Part shown: piece by piece, positions 1 to 13,039 of the stretch | Numbering within the stretch: position 1 is the stretch's first letter | Layout: every line of letters starts with the position of its first letter | DNA from: Carex sylvatica | Taxonomy: Eukaryota; Streptophyta; Magnoliopsida; Poales; Cyperaceae | NCBI GenBank assembly: GCA_964058845.1 | Contig: CAXKVR010000936.1 | Span: 5,001-69,000 of the forward strand | Length of the DNA: 64,000 nt | Reading direction: 5' to 3' | Position numbers and translations under genes: made by a program | Notes under the pieces: generated by a model | Told to the model about the DNA's origin: nothing | What the model saw: the letters and a program-made list of their open reading frames with translations, nothing else | The model's database searches: none

Positions 1-3000
1 CCTAAACCCTAAACCCTAAACCCTAAACCCTAAACCCTAAACCCTAAACCCTAAACCCTAAACCCTAAACCCTAAACCCTAAACCCTAAACCCTAAACCC
101 TAAACCCTAAACCCTAAACCCTAAACCCTAAACCCTAAACCCTAAACCCTAAACCCTAAACCCTAAACCCTAAACCCTAAACCCTAAACCCTAAACCCTA
201 AACCCTAAACCCTAAACCCTAAACCCTAAACCCTAAACCCTAAACCCTAAACCCTAAACCCTAAACCCTAAACCCTAAACCCTAAACCCTAAACCCTAAA
301 CCCTAAACCCTAAACCCTAAACCCTAAACCCTAAACCCTAAACCCTAAACCCTAAACCCTAAACCCTAAACCCTAAACCCTAAACCCTAAACCCTAAACC
401 CTAAACCCTAAACCCTAAACCCTAAACCCTAAACCCTAAACCCTAAACCCTAAACCCTAAACCCTAAACCCTAAACCCTAAACCCTAAACCCTAAACCCT
501 AAACCCTAAACCCTAAACCCTAAACCCTAAACCCTAAACCCTAAACCCTAAACCCTAAACCCTAAACCCTAAACCCTAAACCCTAAACCCTAAACCCTAA
601 ACCCTAAACCCTAAACCCTAAACCCTAAACCCTAAACCCTAAACCCTAAACCCTAAACCCTAAACCCTAAACCCTAAACCCTAAACCCTAAACCCTAAAC
701 CCTAAACCCTAAACCCTAAACCCTAAACCCTAAACCCTAAACCCTAAACCCTAAACCCTAAACCCTAAACCCTAAACCCTAAACCCTAAACCCTAAACCC
801 TAAACCCTAAACCCTAAACCCTAAACCCTAAACCCTAAACCCTAAACCCTAAACCCTAAACCCTAAACCCTAAACCCTAAACCCTAAACCCTAAACCCTA
901 AACCCTAAACCCTAAACCCTAAACCCTAAACCCTAAACCCTAAACCCTAAACCCTAAACCCTAAACCCTAAACCCTAAACCCTAAACCCTAAACCCTAAA
1001 CCCTAAACCCTAAACCCTAAACCCTAAACCCTAAACCCTAAACCCTAAACCCTAAACCCTAAACCCTAAACCCTAAACCCTAAACCCTAAACCCTAAACC
1101 CTAAACCCTAAACCCTAAACCCTAAACCCTAAACCCTAAACCCTAAACCCTAAACCCTAAACCCTAAACCCTAAACCCTAAACCCTAAACCCTAAACCCT
1201 AAACCCTAAACCCTAAACCCTAAACCCTAAACCCTAAACCCTAAACCCTAAACCCTAAACCCTAAACCCTAAACCCTAAACCCTAAACCCTAAACCCTAA
1301 ACCCTAAACCCTAAACCCTAAACCCTAAACCCTAAACCCTAAACCCTAAACCCTAAACCCTAAACCCTAAACCCTAAACCCTAAACCCTAAACCCTAAAC
1401 CCTAAACCCTAAACCCTAAACCCTAAACCCTAAACCCTAAACCCTAAACCCTAAACCCTAAACCCTAAACCCTAAACCCTAAACCCTAAACCCTAAACCC
1501 TAAACCCTAAACCCTAAACCCTAAACCCTAAACCCTAAACCCTAAACCCTAAACCCTAAACCCTAAACCCTAAACCCTAAACCCTAAACCCTAAACCCTA
1601 AACCCTAAACCCTAAACCCTAAACCCTAAACCCTAAACCCTAAACCCTAAACCCTAAACCCTAAACCCTAAACCCTAAACCCTAAACCCTAAACCCTAAA
1701 CCCTAAACCCTAAACCCTAAACCCTAAACCCTAAACCCTAAACCCTAAACCCTAAACCCTAAACCCTAAACCCTAAACCCTAAACCCTAAACCCTAAACC
1801 CTAAACCCTAAACCCTAAACCCTAAACCCTAAACCCTAAACCCTAAACCCTAAACCCTAAACCCTAAACCCTAAACCCTAAACCCTAAACCCTAAACCCT
1901 AAACCCTAAACCCTAAACCCTAAACCCTAAACCCTAAACCCTAAACCCTAAACCCTAAACCCTAAACCCTAAACCCTAAACCCTAAACCCTAAACCCTAA
2001 ACCCTAAACCCTAAACCCTAAACCCTAAACCCTAAACCCTAAACCCTAAACCCTAAACCCTAAACCCTAAACCCTAAACCCTAAACCCTAAACCCTAAAC
2101 CCTAAACCCTAAACCCTAAACCCTAAACCCTAAACCCTAAACCCTAAACCCTAAACCCTAAACCCTAAACCCTAAACCCTAAACCCTAAACCCTAAACCC
2201 TAAACCCTAAACCCTAAACCCTAAACCCTAAACCCTAAACCCTAAACCCTAAACCCTAAACCCTAAACCCTAAACCCTAAACCCTAAACCCTAAACCCTA
2301 AACCCTAAACCCTAAACCCTAAACCCTAAACCCTAAACCCTAAACCCTAAACCCTAAACCCTAAACCCTAAACCCTAAACCCTAAACCCTAAACCCTAAA
2401 CCCTAAACCCTAAACCCTAAACCCTAAACCCTAAACCCTAAACCCTAAACCCTAAACCCTAAACCCTAAACCCTAAACCCTAAACCCTAAACCCTAAACC
2501 CTAAACCCTAAACCCTAAACCCTAAACCCTAAACCCTAAACCCTAAACCCTAAACCCTAAACCCTAAACCCTAAACCCTAAACCCTAAACCCTAAACCCT
2601 AAACCCTAAACCCTAAACCCTAAACCCTAAACCCTAAACCCTAAACCCTAAACCCTAAACCCTAAACCCTAAACCCTAAACCCTAAACCCTAAACCCTAA
2701 ACCCTAAACCCTAAACCCTAAACCCTAAACCCTAAACCCTAAACCCTAAACCCTAAACCCTAAACCCTAAACCCTAAACCCTAAACCCTAAACCCTAAAC
2801 CCTAAACCCTAAACCCTAAACCCTAAACCCTAAACCCTAAACCCTAAACCCTAAACCCTAAACCCTAAACCCTAAACCCTAAACCCTAAACCCTAAACCC
2901 TAAACCCTAAACCCTAAACCCTAAACCCTAAACCCTAAACCCTAAACCCTAAACCCTAAACCCTAAACCCTAAACCCTAAACCCTAAACCCTAAACCCTA

Positions 3001-6000
3001 AACCCTAAACCCTAAACCCTAAACCCTAAACCCTAAACCCTAAACCCTAAACCCTAAACCCTAAACCCTAAACCCTAAACCCTAAACCCTAAACCCTAAA
3101 CCCTAAACCCTAAACCCTAAACCCTAAACCCTAAACCCTAAACCCTAAACCCTAAACCCTAAACCCTAAACCCTAAACCCTAAACCCTAAACCCTAAACC
3201 CTAAACCCTAAACCCTAAACCCTAAACCCTAAACCCTAAACCCTAAACCCTAAACCCTAAACCCTAAACCCTAAACCCTAAACCCTAAACCCTAAACCCT
3301 AAACCCTAAACCCTAAACCCTAAACCCTAAACCCTAAACCCTAAACCCTAAACCCTAAACCCTAAACCCTAAACCCTAAACCCTAAACCCTAAACCCTAA
3401 ACCCTAAACCCTAAACCCTAAACCCTAAACCCTAAACCCTAAACCCTAAACCCTAAACCCTAAACCCTAAACCCTAAACCCTAAACCCTAAACCCTAAAC
3501 CCTAAACCCTAAACCCTAAACCCTAAACCCTAAACCCTAAACCCTAAACCCTAAACCCTAAACCCTAAACCCTAAACCCTAAACCCTAAACCCTAAACCC
3601 TAAACCCTAAACCCTAAACCCTAAACCCTAAACCCTAAACCCTAAACCCTAAACCCTAAACCCTAAACCCTAAACCCTAAACCCTAAACCCTAAACCCTA
3701 AACCCTAAACCCTAAACCCTAAACCCTAAACCCTAAACCCTAAACCCTAAACCCTAAACCCTAAACCCTAAACCCTAAACCCTAAACCCTAAACCCTAAA
3801 CCCTAAACCCTAAACCCTAAACCCTAAACCCTAAACCCTAAACCCTAAACCCTAAACCCTAAACCCTAAACCCTAAACCCTAAACCCTAAACCCTAAACC
3901 CTAAACCCTAAACCCTAAACCCTAAACCCTAAACCCTAAACCCTAAACCCTAAACCCTAAACCCTAAACCCTAAACCCTAAACCCTAAACCCTAAACCCT
4001 AAACCCTAAACCCTAAACCCTAAACCCTAAACCCTAAACCCTAAACCCTAAACCCTAAACCCTAAACCCTAAACCCTAAACCCTAAACCCTAAACCCTAA
4101 ACCCTAAACCCTAAACCCTAAACCCTAAACCCTAAACCCTAAACCCTAAACCCTAAACCCTAAACCCTAAACCCTAAACCCTAAACCCTAAACCCTAAAC
4201 CCTAAACCCTAAACCCTAAACCCTAAACCCTAAACCCTAAACCCTAAACCCTAAACCCTAAACCCTAAACCCTAAACCCTAAACCCTAAACCCTAAACCC
4301 TAAACCCTAAACCCTAAACCCTAAACCCTAAACCCTAAACCCTAAACCCTAAACCCTAAACCCTAAACCCTAAACCCTAAACCCTAAACCCTAAACCCTA
4401 AACCCTAAACCCTAAACCCTAAACCCTAAACCCTAAACCCTAAACCCTAAACCCTAAACCCTAAACCCTAAACCCTAAACCCTAAACCCTAAACCCTAAA
4501 CCCTAAACCCTAAACCCTAAACCCTAAACCCTAAACCCTAAACCCTAAACCCTAAACCCTAAACCCTAAACCCTAAACCCTAAACCCTAAACCCTAAACC
4601 CTAAACCCTAAACCCTAAACCCTAAACCCTAAACCCTAAACCCTAAACCCTAAACCCTAAACCCTAAACCCTAAACCCTAAACCCTAAACCCTAAACCCT
4701 AAACCCTAAACCCTAAACCCTAAACCCTAAACCCTAAACCCTAAACCCTAAACCCTAAACCCTAAACCCTAAACCCTAAACCCTAAACCCTAAACCCTAA
4801 ACCCTAAACCCTAAACCCTAAACCCTAAACCCTAAACCCTAAACCCTAAACCCTAAACCCTAAACCCTAAACCCTAAACCCTAAACCCTAAACCCTAAAC
4901 CCTAAACCCTAAACCCTAAACCCTAAACCCTAAACCCTAAACCCTAAACCCTAAACCCTAAACCCTAAACCCTAAACCCTAAACCCTAAACCCTAAACCC
5001 TAAACCCTAAACCCTAAACCCTAAACCCTAAACCCTAAACCCTAAACCCTAAACCCTAAACCCTAAACCCTAAACCCTAAACCCTAAACCCTAAACCCTA
5101 AACCCTAAACCCTAAACCCTAAACCCTAAACCCTAAACCCTAAACCCTAAACCCTAAACCCTAAACCCTAAACCCTAAACCCTAAACCCTAAACCCTAAA
5201 CCCTAAACCCTAAACCCTAAACCCTAAACCCTAAACCCTAAACCCTAAACCCTAAACCCTAAACCCTAAACCCTAAACCCTAAACCCTAAACCCTAAACC
5301 CTAAACCCTAAACCCTAAACCCTAAACCCTAAACCCTAAACCCTAAACCCTAAACCCTAAACCCTAAACCCTAAACCCTAAACCCTAAACCCTAAACCCT
5401 AAACCCTAAACCCTAAACCCTAAACCCTAAACCCTAAACCCTAAACCCTAAACCCTAAACCCTAAACCCTAAACCCTAAACCCTAAACCCTAAACCCTAA
5501 ACCCTAAACCCTAAACCCTAAACCCTAAACCCTAAACCCTAAACCCTAAACCCTAAACCCTAAACCCTAAACCCTAAACCCTAAACCCTAAACCCTAAAC
5601 CCTAAACCCTAAACCCTAAACCCTAAACCCTAAACCCTAAACCCTAAACCCTAAACCCTAAACCCTAAACCCTAAACCCTAAACCCTAAACCCTAAACCC
5701 TAAACCCTAAACCCTAAACCCTAAACCCTAAACCCTAAACCCTAAACCCTAAACCCTAAACCCTAAACCCTAAACCCTAAACCCTAAACCCTAAACCCTA
5801 AACCCTAAACCCTAAACCCTAAACCCTAAACCCTAAACCCTAAACCCTAAACCCTAAACCCTAAACCCTAAACCCTAAACCCTAAACCCTAAACCCTAAA
5901 CCCTAAACCCTAAACCCTAAACCCTAAACCCTAAACCCTAAACCCTAAACCCTAAACCCTAAACCCTAAACCCTAAACCCTAAACCCTAAACCCTAAACC

Positions 6001-6801
6001 CTAAACCCTAAACCCTAAACCCTAAACCCTAAACCCTAAACCCTAAACCCTAAACCCTAAACCCTAAACCCTAAACCCTAAACCCTAAACCCTAAACCCT
6101 AAACCCTAAACCCTAAACCCTAAACCCTAAACCCTAAACCCTAAACCCTAAACCCTAAACCCTAAACCCTAAACCCTAAACCCTAAACCCTAAACCCTAA
6201 ACCCTAAACCCTAAACCCTAAACCCTAAACCCTAAACCCTAAACCCTAAACCCTAAACCCTAAACCCTAAACCCTAAACCCTAAACCCTAAACCCTAAAC
6301 CCTAAACCCTAAACCCTAAACCCTAAACCCTAAACCCTAAACCCTAAACCCTAAACCCTAAACCCTAAACCCTAAACCCTAAACCCTAAACCCTAAACCC
6401 TAAACCCTAAACCCTAAACCCTAAACCCTAAACCCTAAACCCTAAACCCTAAACCCTAAACCCTAAACCCTAAACCCTAAACCCTAAACCCTAAACCCTA
6501 AACCCTAAACCCTAAACCCTAAACCCTAAACCCTAAACCCTAAACCCTAAACCCTAAACCCTAAACCCTAAACCCTAAACCCTAAACCCTAAACCCTAAA
6601 CCCTAAACCCTAAACCCTAAACCCTAAACCCTAAACCCTAAACCCTAAACCCTAAACCCTAAACCCTAAACCCTAAACCCTAAACCCTAAACCCTAAACC
6701 CTAAACCCTAAACCCTAAACCCTAAACCCTAAACCCTAAACCCTAAACCCTAAACCCTAAACCCTAAACCCTAAACCCTAAACCCTAAACCCTAAACCCT
6801 A
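1..6801. repeat. Telomere, (CCCTAAA)n
   Basis: About 971 head-to-tail copies of the 7-bp Arabidopsis-type plant telomere repeat, C-rich strand on +, running from the first base. I saw no variant unit by eye. Degeneration would be expected near an old boundary, yet the tract ends abruptly with a complete CCCTA followed by unique sequence (caacattgt). This orientation is that of a left chromosome end, with the G-rich strand on the complement running out to the terminus. The length implies a long-read assembly. True length cannot be judged because the window starts inside the tract. Confidence 0.99.
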
Positions 6802-6810
6802 CAACATTGT

Positions 6811-6970
6811 AGGATGTGTGTAATTTTAATTTGCATTAACATGAATTTTTTGTAATAACTTAGGATGTGTATGATATTTAATTTAGGATGTGTATGTGAT
6901 AGTTAATTTAGGATGTGTATGTGATAGTTAATTTAGGATGTGTATGAAACATAATTTTAGGATGTGTGAC
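6811..6970 (+). repeat. Telomere-adjacent short tandem repeat, ~25 bp
   Basis: Six copies of a motif starting aggatgtgtatg, at about 6811, 6862, 6885, 6910, 6935 and 6960. Most are about 25 bp apart and end in an AT-rich tail (gatagttaattt). The copies at 6885 and 6910 are nearly identical. The tract begins 10 bp after the last telomere repeat. It could be a telomere-associated repeat or internal repeats of the adjoining CACTA element. Confidence 0.8.
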
Positions 6971-7063
6971 ATTTCGGATTTGTGATAATTTAGCAAGAAT
7001 TTTTGCCAGCAAAATATGGACGCTGGTCATTTAATAAAACCATTTTTTTTTATTCAATTTAAC

Positions 7064-7668
7064 TATCTGTATCGGTTCCTAAGCTAAGAACCGATCCAGA
7101 TAGTAAATAATCTAAATTTAAAAAATTAAAATATAATTAAAAATAAACCCTAAACCCTATTAGGATCGTTTCCTATAGAAACCGATCCAGATAACATACT
7201 ATCTGGATCGGTTCTATAATAGTGAACCGATCCAGATAGTATTTTCTGAATTTTTTTAATTTTTAAATTCAGAAAATAACTATCTGGATCGGTTCACTAT
7301 TATGGAACCGATCCAGATAGTCAGTTATCTGGATCGGTTCTATAATAGTGAACCGATCCAGATAGTTATTTTCTGAATTTTTTTAATTTTTAAATTTAGA
7401 AAATAACTATCTGGATCGGTTTACTATTATGGAACCGATCCAGATAGTCAGTTATCTGGATCGGTTCTATAATAGTGAACCGATCCAGATAACTGACTAT
7501 CTGGATCGGTTCTTAGCTTAGGAACCGATCCAGATAGGTGATTATCTGGATCGGTTAAATAACCGATCCAGATTATTGTAGTATCTGTATCGCCTTCATC
7601 AGGATCGGGTGTATTCCGATACTAATATGCGTTTATAACCGATCCTGATTCGTTATTTTCCACTAGTG
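7064..7668. mobile_element. CACTA transposon terminal fragment
   Basis: The segment ends at 7656-7668 with ttttccactagtg, which reads CACTAGTGGAAAA on the other strand, the typical CACTA-superfamily terminus. Upstream lie at least eight head-to-head copies of a subterminal motif, ctatctggatcggttc and its complement, each pair forming a near-perfect 40-bp hairpin (about 7064-7104, 7198-7241, 7281-7321, 7322-7364, 7407-7448, 7451-7492, 7493-7540). Dense short subterminal repeats are a CACTA hallmark because they bind transposase. No second terminus and no transposase were seen. The missing part lies toward the telomere, so the element is truncated. Confidence 0.75.
7144..7158 (+). repeat. Two-unit interstitial telomere motif
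   Basis: taaaccctaaaccct lies inside the CACTA subterminal block, about 340 bp from the telomere boundary. It could be chance in AT-rich DNA or a trace of telomere exchange or healing. Single degenerate units also occur near 8826 and 12004. Confidence 0.6.
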
Positions 7669-8997
7669 TCAGGATGAAGGTTTTCAATTGGAAAAAAGTA
7701 ATTTGTAGAAAATAAAATGAGATTGGACAGTGAGTGTGCAGCTAGGTTAGGGACACAATTGATTTGAAAGCTTTACTCTAATAGCTTGTCTGTTGCAATC
7801 AGTTGGGAGTTGTTTGTTTATGTTTTAGAATTTTTATAAGTGGATATGTTAAATCTGCAAATTATTGTTTCATTGATTAATTACAAATGAAAGATTGCAC
7901 ACAAAGAACTTCAACAAGTTGAAGCATGTAATTACAATATAATAAGAAGCTTTGCTTCCACAGTTCGTTTTGGACCTTATTTTCTATCAAATGATGCAAT
8001 GTTTGTTCCAACCTCCAAATGAGTATTAGATTATTAATCTGGAGTTGGTTCACATCTTCACCAGTTAATCATACCAGTACCTAATTCATATGTTACCTTT
8101 TATTTTAGGGTATATGATAAAAGATAAAATTGAGAGGGGCAAGCAAAGAAGACTAAGACAGTGCAAAGATAAAGATTACAAGGTCTGAAGGGAAACAACA
8201 ACTTCAAGCTTTCATTTTATTATTTTTTTGCTTATTTGAAAACATTTGTGAGTTAATTGCTATAAAATCAATCCAAAAACAAAGAATATAATATGAGAAG
8301 CTATCTGTGTCTACTCAAGCTAGCAACGTACAACTCCAACTTTTAAAAAAATGGTCTATTAAATTCTATTTTGACATTTTTTTTCACAAAAACTGTGAAA
8401 ATTTATGTAGGCTACAAAAGCAACTTAATCATTTCTGTTATAGGCTACAAAACCAACTATCTATAACGAAGCAGTAGCGAATCAAAATCCGTCTCTCATC
8501 TGTACGTTTATTCTTATTACTTAAGCTGTGAGGAGCTTATATACAGCTCTATTAACTCTATCTATTTCCTCGTGGGACTAAGCATTGGAGATTCGGACAA
8601 TTCAATTCAGCTTAATTTACTCCGCACGTTAGTGTTCTAAATTTTAACGGAACCTCACATTTGGTCACGTGGCTTCTTACCATTGGACCGTTAAAGTGGT
8701 GGTGTGGACTTTGGAGGGAAAAAAAAACTAAGAAAACGACAAGTACGAGGGGTTCCGATGTGGGACCCAGGCTCTCATCCCATCATTTCATCTCATATAA
8801 TATATATTAATGTATTTATTTATATCTCTAAACCCTGAAAACAGATTCAGAAATATTCATTCAAACCCGCTTCGAATATTTTCCTCATTTGAATTGAGAT
8901 AAACAGATGCAATAATTTTGAGAATTAATTATTTATTTATTTTCATATTTCAATTTGTTAATTAATATTTATATTTTAAAGTTCATATAACTCTGTT
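7669..8997. other. AT-rich intergenic stretch, no gene seen
   Basis: No coding signal on either strand. A G-box core (CACGTG) is at about 8665-8670. A polypurine/AT stretch precedes an AT-rich TATA-like run near 8797-8815, but no exon follows, so I do not call a promoter. Confidence 0.6.
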
Positions 8998-9198
8998 ATC
9001 CGACAATTATCTATTTCCTATCTGTATTCGAATCCATATCCGTGGACTATCTGTTTCGTATCCATTTTTGTTTAAGACAGATTTTGTTTTGAATTTTGAT
9101 ATCCATTTACTATATATCCGTATCCGTATTCGTATTCGCTCATTGGAAAACGAATGCGGATATGATATTAGCATTATCCACTCCATTTTCACCCCTAA
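8998..9198 (-). mobile_element. hAT-type element end with (GGATAC)-like subterminal repeats
   Basis: The right edge reads cacccctaatg, so the terminus on the minus strand is taggggtg, a common plant hAT terminus. Inside are degenerate tandem copies of tatccgtattcg. The sequence is close to the reverse complement of the element end at 60445-60690, including the shared ggataatgctaatatcat near the terminus, so both belong to one family. No transposase or opposite terminus was identified. A small open frame across this segment is just the repeat. Confidence 0.6.
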
Positions 9199-9833
9199 TG
9201 TACTCGTCTCTATCAGAATTTTGCAGTTTACGATATTTCTGGCAAAAGAAATAAATCGCTCTCTGGTTAGTCCTGATGGATAACTGATAGAGACATCAGA
9301 CGTCTGATGCTCCGAAACGAGTCATTCCGATGCGAGTCATTATTCTCAGTCGGTCTTCATTCTAATCCGAATTTGGAAACGATGTATAAATGTTATATTA
9401 ATCTATTTAATTGGTAAGTAAACTAAAGTTTTAGAAATCAATCATGGAGTAGATCTGTAATGGATTAAATAGATCTGTAATGGATTAAAGAGATCCTTGC
9501 AATGAAAGACTTGTGAAGGAACTCACCTTTCAAATTTTCGGTATATCTCTTTTAATCCACAGTTTGAGTTAGAAGTAAAAAAAAATTATTTTACAGTCTT
9601 TTCACAGTTTAAGCCTAAATACCTGGTAGCCTCAAAACCCAACACAAACAAGCGGCATGTCTTATCCATTCCATCCATCCATCCATACATCATCATAGGG
9701 ACCAAGTGCAACCTTTCATATTTGGTACTTCATCTAACGGTCCAATTGTGTACCTAGCTCTTGTCACAAAAAAATTTGTTCCTAGTTCTCTAATTTGGAT
9801 TCGACCCCAGTGGCCCAGTAACAATATCCCTCA
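9199..9833. other. Intergenic stretch with small duplications
   Basis: No gene seen. It contains a 20-bp direct duplication (tagatctgtaatggattaaa, about 9452 and 9472) and a short (ATCC)n run at about 9664-9685. Confidence 0.6.
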
Positions 9834-9843
9834 GGTACAATGG

Positions 9844-10020
9844 AAATTGCATCCTCTGAGATATCTCATATTTTGCGTGACTTTCTGAAAGATCTCAATC
9901 GTTGAAATATGTTCTGCACGAATCTCAAAACTCATATAAATGGTCCCCTGCGCTATCCTCAAATAGAAACCGGACACGTCGATCATGCAAAATATGAGAT
10001 ATCTCAGAGGATACGCACTC
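9844..10020. mobile_element. Small foldback MITE, 177 bp, 10-bp target duplication
   Basis: Inverted termini share tcctctgagatatctcat and its continuation ttttgc (about 9852-9875 against 9987-10011). The element is bracketed by ggtacaatgg at 9834-9843 and again at 10021-10030. A 9-10-bp duplication and terminal inverted repeats point to a Mutator-like non-autonomous element. The two open frames crossing it have no coding character. Confidence 0.75.
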
Positions 10021-10030
10021 GGTACAATGG

Positions 10031-11823
10031 CCTCTGACCAGAATTCAGGTCACCTGAGGACTGAGGTAATAAAATGTTTATGTTTATTTACATATCGTTT
10101 GATCAGAATCCGTACAAATATTCCACCACAAGTCAAATTAATTCAGATTCTGATCGGACAGTCGTGATCTAAATAAAAATATTTTGTTACCTTGTTGTAG
10201 TCTCAGGACCTGTTACAGCTAGGCTTAGTCCTAACATGCCACCTGACCTGGGGAAGAAAATTGTGGACTTGTGTTTTTATTTTATGTGAAGAAACCTTGT
10301 GTTGAAATGTTTTTGGTTCACCGACGGCAGATTTGACGATGGAAGCAAGCTAGTAAGAGGAACACAACATTTAATGCAAACTGTTATGTCTCCTTAATTA
10401 TACGAACGCAAAAGGGAAAGCATGAGCATAACTCGTTCCCCAATTATTTCTGTGTTTTCTTCGCGGTTACTGGGACGCATTTCCTGCAACAAATGAGATG
10501 CAATGGGAGTTATCAGTTATGGACTTATGGGGCGTTCGGATCAACTCACTTTGTCTTTTAAAATTTATTCTATAACGGATTGGGTCGGAAAAATTGTCTC
10601 AAGTCGGACTTTTTTTTGAGAGAGAGAAAGCGTAGGCATTCTCAAGTCGGACCTGGTCACATGAATTTGTATCCTCTACGTTAACTCAGAAAAGGAATCT
10701 CTTGAGTTAATGTATCTGAACTATCCAATCAAATTAAATTCGCACTATAGGTAGGAGACAAATAGGCTCCATTTATAATCAGACAGACGAGATGTATTAA
10801 CTCAAAAAGATGCTCTTTTGAGTTAATGCAGACAATGTGAACTCTGATCAAATCGAGTCGGATCCATTTGATTCTGAAAAATTGTTTGGTCATAAGTCAG
10901 ATTGGATCAGAACAGGTTGTAGTTCGTTTTCGGATGGCCGGATATTTGAATCAATTTTTTTTTAAAAAAAATGGATCTAGCATGAGTCAAATATTTCAGA
11001 CCTGCAAAGATTTGAGTTAGAAGAATAATTAAATTAAACCAATTTAATGCTTTTGTATTCAATTTCAAAATTGGCAACCCATCTATGACACCTCTAGTTT
11101 CAACACTGAGATGGAGTACGACACTTGTTATGTAGATCACATGATTGTCAACATTTTCAATATTATGGTGCTATGCCTATATATGTAAGTATCCAAATAT
11201 TGAATTGTAAGTTCCAACTGGTCAATCTTAGGGTGATTTACATATTCAAAAATTTCTAAATTTATTTATGAACAATTAGGATTATAACCTCTTTACCCGT
11301 CAATTCATATAATCAGTTTGTTGTTATATTATTTTCTTAAAAAATATTTGTAAATTGTAATGATTTTATGCCTTTCTGCATGCAATTTGGCGTGTTAATA
11401 AAACTGAATTTGGGAACCTAACTGGAGTCTTACATATTGACCCATTCTTTTTATTTTATTTATAAGAGAAGGCCAGGCCAACATGCTTTATCGATTATTT
11501 TAATTTATTTTTTATTCCCAAAATATCGATATATAGTATATTCCATATGATTTTTTTTTTATATATACAACCTAGTTGTTATGGAATTGAATTTTTCAAC
11601 AAATAAGACCTCATTTATTATTTTATTTATAAAATAATGGCATATCCGATATAATTTGTTAGGAGATTGTGTTGACAATCTCAGCTATAATAATTAAATC
11701 AAAATTACTAAATTACAGATACAAAAATAATTTTTTTTTTCCGGTTCCTTTAGAAAATTTAAAGGTATCCAAACAAATTTGGTTCCTTCTATGAATTGAA
11801 ATATGAATTAAATCAATTTATAC
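10031..11823. other. AT-rich intergenic stretch, no gene seen
   Basis: Nothing recognisable: no conserved motif, RNA gene or repeat array. Short open frames on both strands are low-complexity or hydrophobic, as expected by chance at this base composition. Confidence 0.5.
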
Positions 11824-12172
11824 TAGGGCTGTTAAAAAAACTCGTAGTTCGTGATTCAATTGAGTTTGATTCGAAAAAAATATATAATTAACTTGGTTCG
11901 AAATTGGTTTGTCCTGAAACGAATCAAATCAGCTCAGTTCGAAATTGGTTCGAATTCAAACTCGAAATGGATTAAGTTCGATTCGAAACTCTTCTTTTCA
12001 GTTCTAAACCCTACTTCAATTTTGAACTAGTTCGGTTCAAATTGATTCGAATCAAATTCAAACTCTTCTTTTAAGTTCGAAACCCAAATTTAAATCAAAC
12101 CAGCTCGGTTCGAAACTGGTTCGAACTCGAACTAGACTAAGTTCGATTATGTTTAATTTGTTTGCAGGCCTA
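11824..12172. mobile_element. hAT-like non-autonomous element
   Basis: The left edge is tagggctgttaaa and the right edge is tttgcaggccta, which are imperfect inverted termini (tagggctg against taggcctg). Between them are many degenerate copies of ttcgaactcgaa and gttcgattcgaa, typical of plant hAT subterminal regions. I could not match an 8-bp target duplication, so the edges are approximate. Confidence 0.55.
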
Positions 12173-12975
12173 ATCTAGACCCTATATTTATTTATATATA
12201 ATTTCTATAAATGAAAATTTCTGTAGAGAGAGAAGGGAAGTTTAGAAGGAGAGAGAAAGCAAAGGTCATTAAACTGGAATTAAAACCGGACCCTATGTCC
12301 CTATGCAGCTGTGCTATTATTAAGCAGATTTTAAAAAAGCTAATCTAATAATAATAATGCTTCGTTTAGAGCAACTAAGCTAAGCCGCACAGCTTTTATT
12401 ATGAAAGCCAAAGCCTGTAATCTAATTGAAATAGTAAAAAAATAGTAAAAAAATTCAAAAAAAATGCAAAATTTGGCCTTCAAGCACATTTTAATATAGA
12501 GATCACATCTAACGGTTTAGATCGACCATTTGAACATTGAAAACACAAAAATGAGTTATAAGCATATATGGGGATATGCTTATATAAGCATAGTAGCCAA
12601 CTCCTCTCTCTATATATATATATGTCTGTTCTTCTCTTTTTTAGCATACATAATTAATTTATACGTTATTTTAGAATCTCAGATATCTGTGTACATTTAT
12701 TTTTTTCTACTAGTTCTTGTAATTGTGTGCCTTTGGATTTTCTTCATTAATTTTCTGCATAAATTGCATCACCATTTGATTAAGTGGTTTTTAAAGCGCC
12801 TGTTTAGTGCATTCCATTTGCTTTTTGAAGATTTTTCCTAATATTCTTTTGAAACAAAATTTTCGGTCCTCAATTTTAATTTTATTAAAAACAAAAGGTA
12901 TTGAGTATTGAATAGCTGCATCTAAAAAAGTTAAATATTTAGTTTAATTAGGTACTGCTACTGGTAATTAGCACA
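12173..12975. other. AT-rich intergenic stretch up to the inverted-repeat edge
   Basis: No gene seen. The 103-residue frame at 12530-12841 is hydrophobic and AT-driven, with no family resemblance. The stretch ends at the left breakpoint of the 32-kb inverted repeat. Confidence 0.5.
12420..12540. mobile_element. Half copy of a foldback MITE
   Basis: The order here (aatagtaaaaaaa, a tgcaaaatttg-type segment, cacattttaatata, then ggtttagatcgaccatttga) matches the right half of the foldback element at 49577-49893 with scattered differences. The mirror half is absent, so this looks like a remnant. Confidence 0.5.
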
Positions 12976-13039
12976 ATACCATTCTCTAGTGTTTCAGAGA
13001 AATAATACAATGCTAGAAACAACTGTAATATAGAAAAGT

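Noticed and set aside
8660..8830. Promoter with G-box and TATA-like run
   Set aside because: No exon or open frame follows. The next recognisable feature is a transposon end.
11940..12130. ggttcgaattc-type sequences as tRNA B boxes
   Set aside because: They are tandem hAT subterminal motifs without a cloverleaf or box A at the right distance.
12530..12841. 103-residue membrane protein
   Set aside because: It is hydrophobic only because of TA-rich composition, with no family motif and no supporting context.
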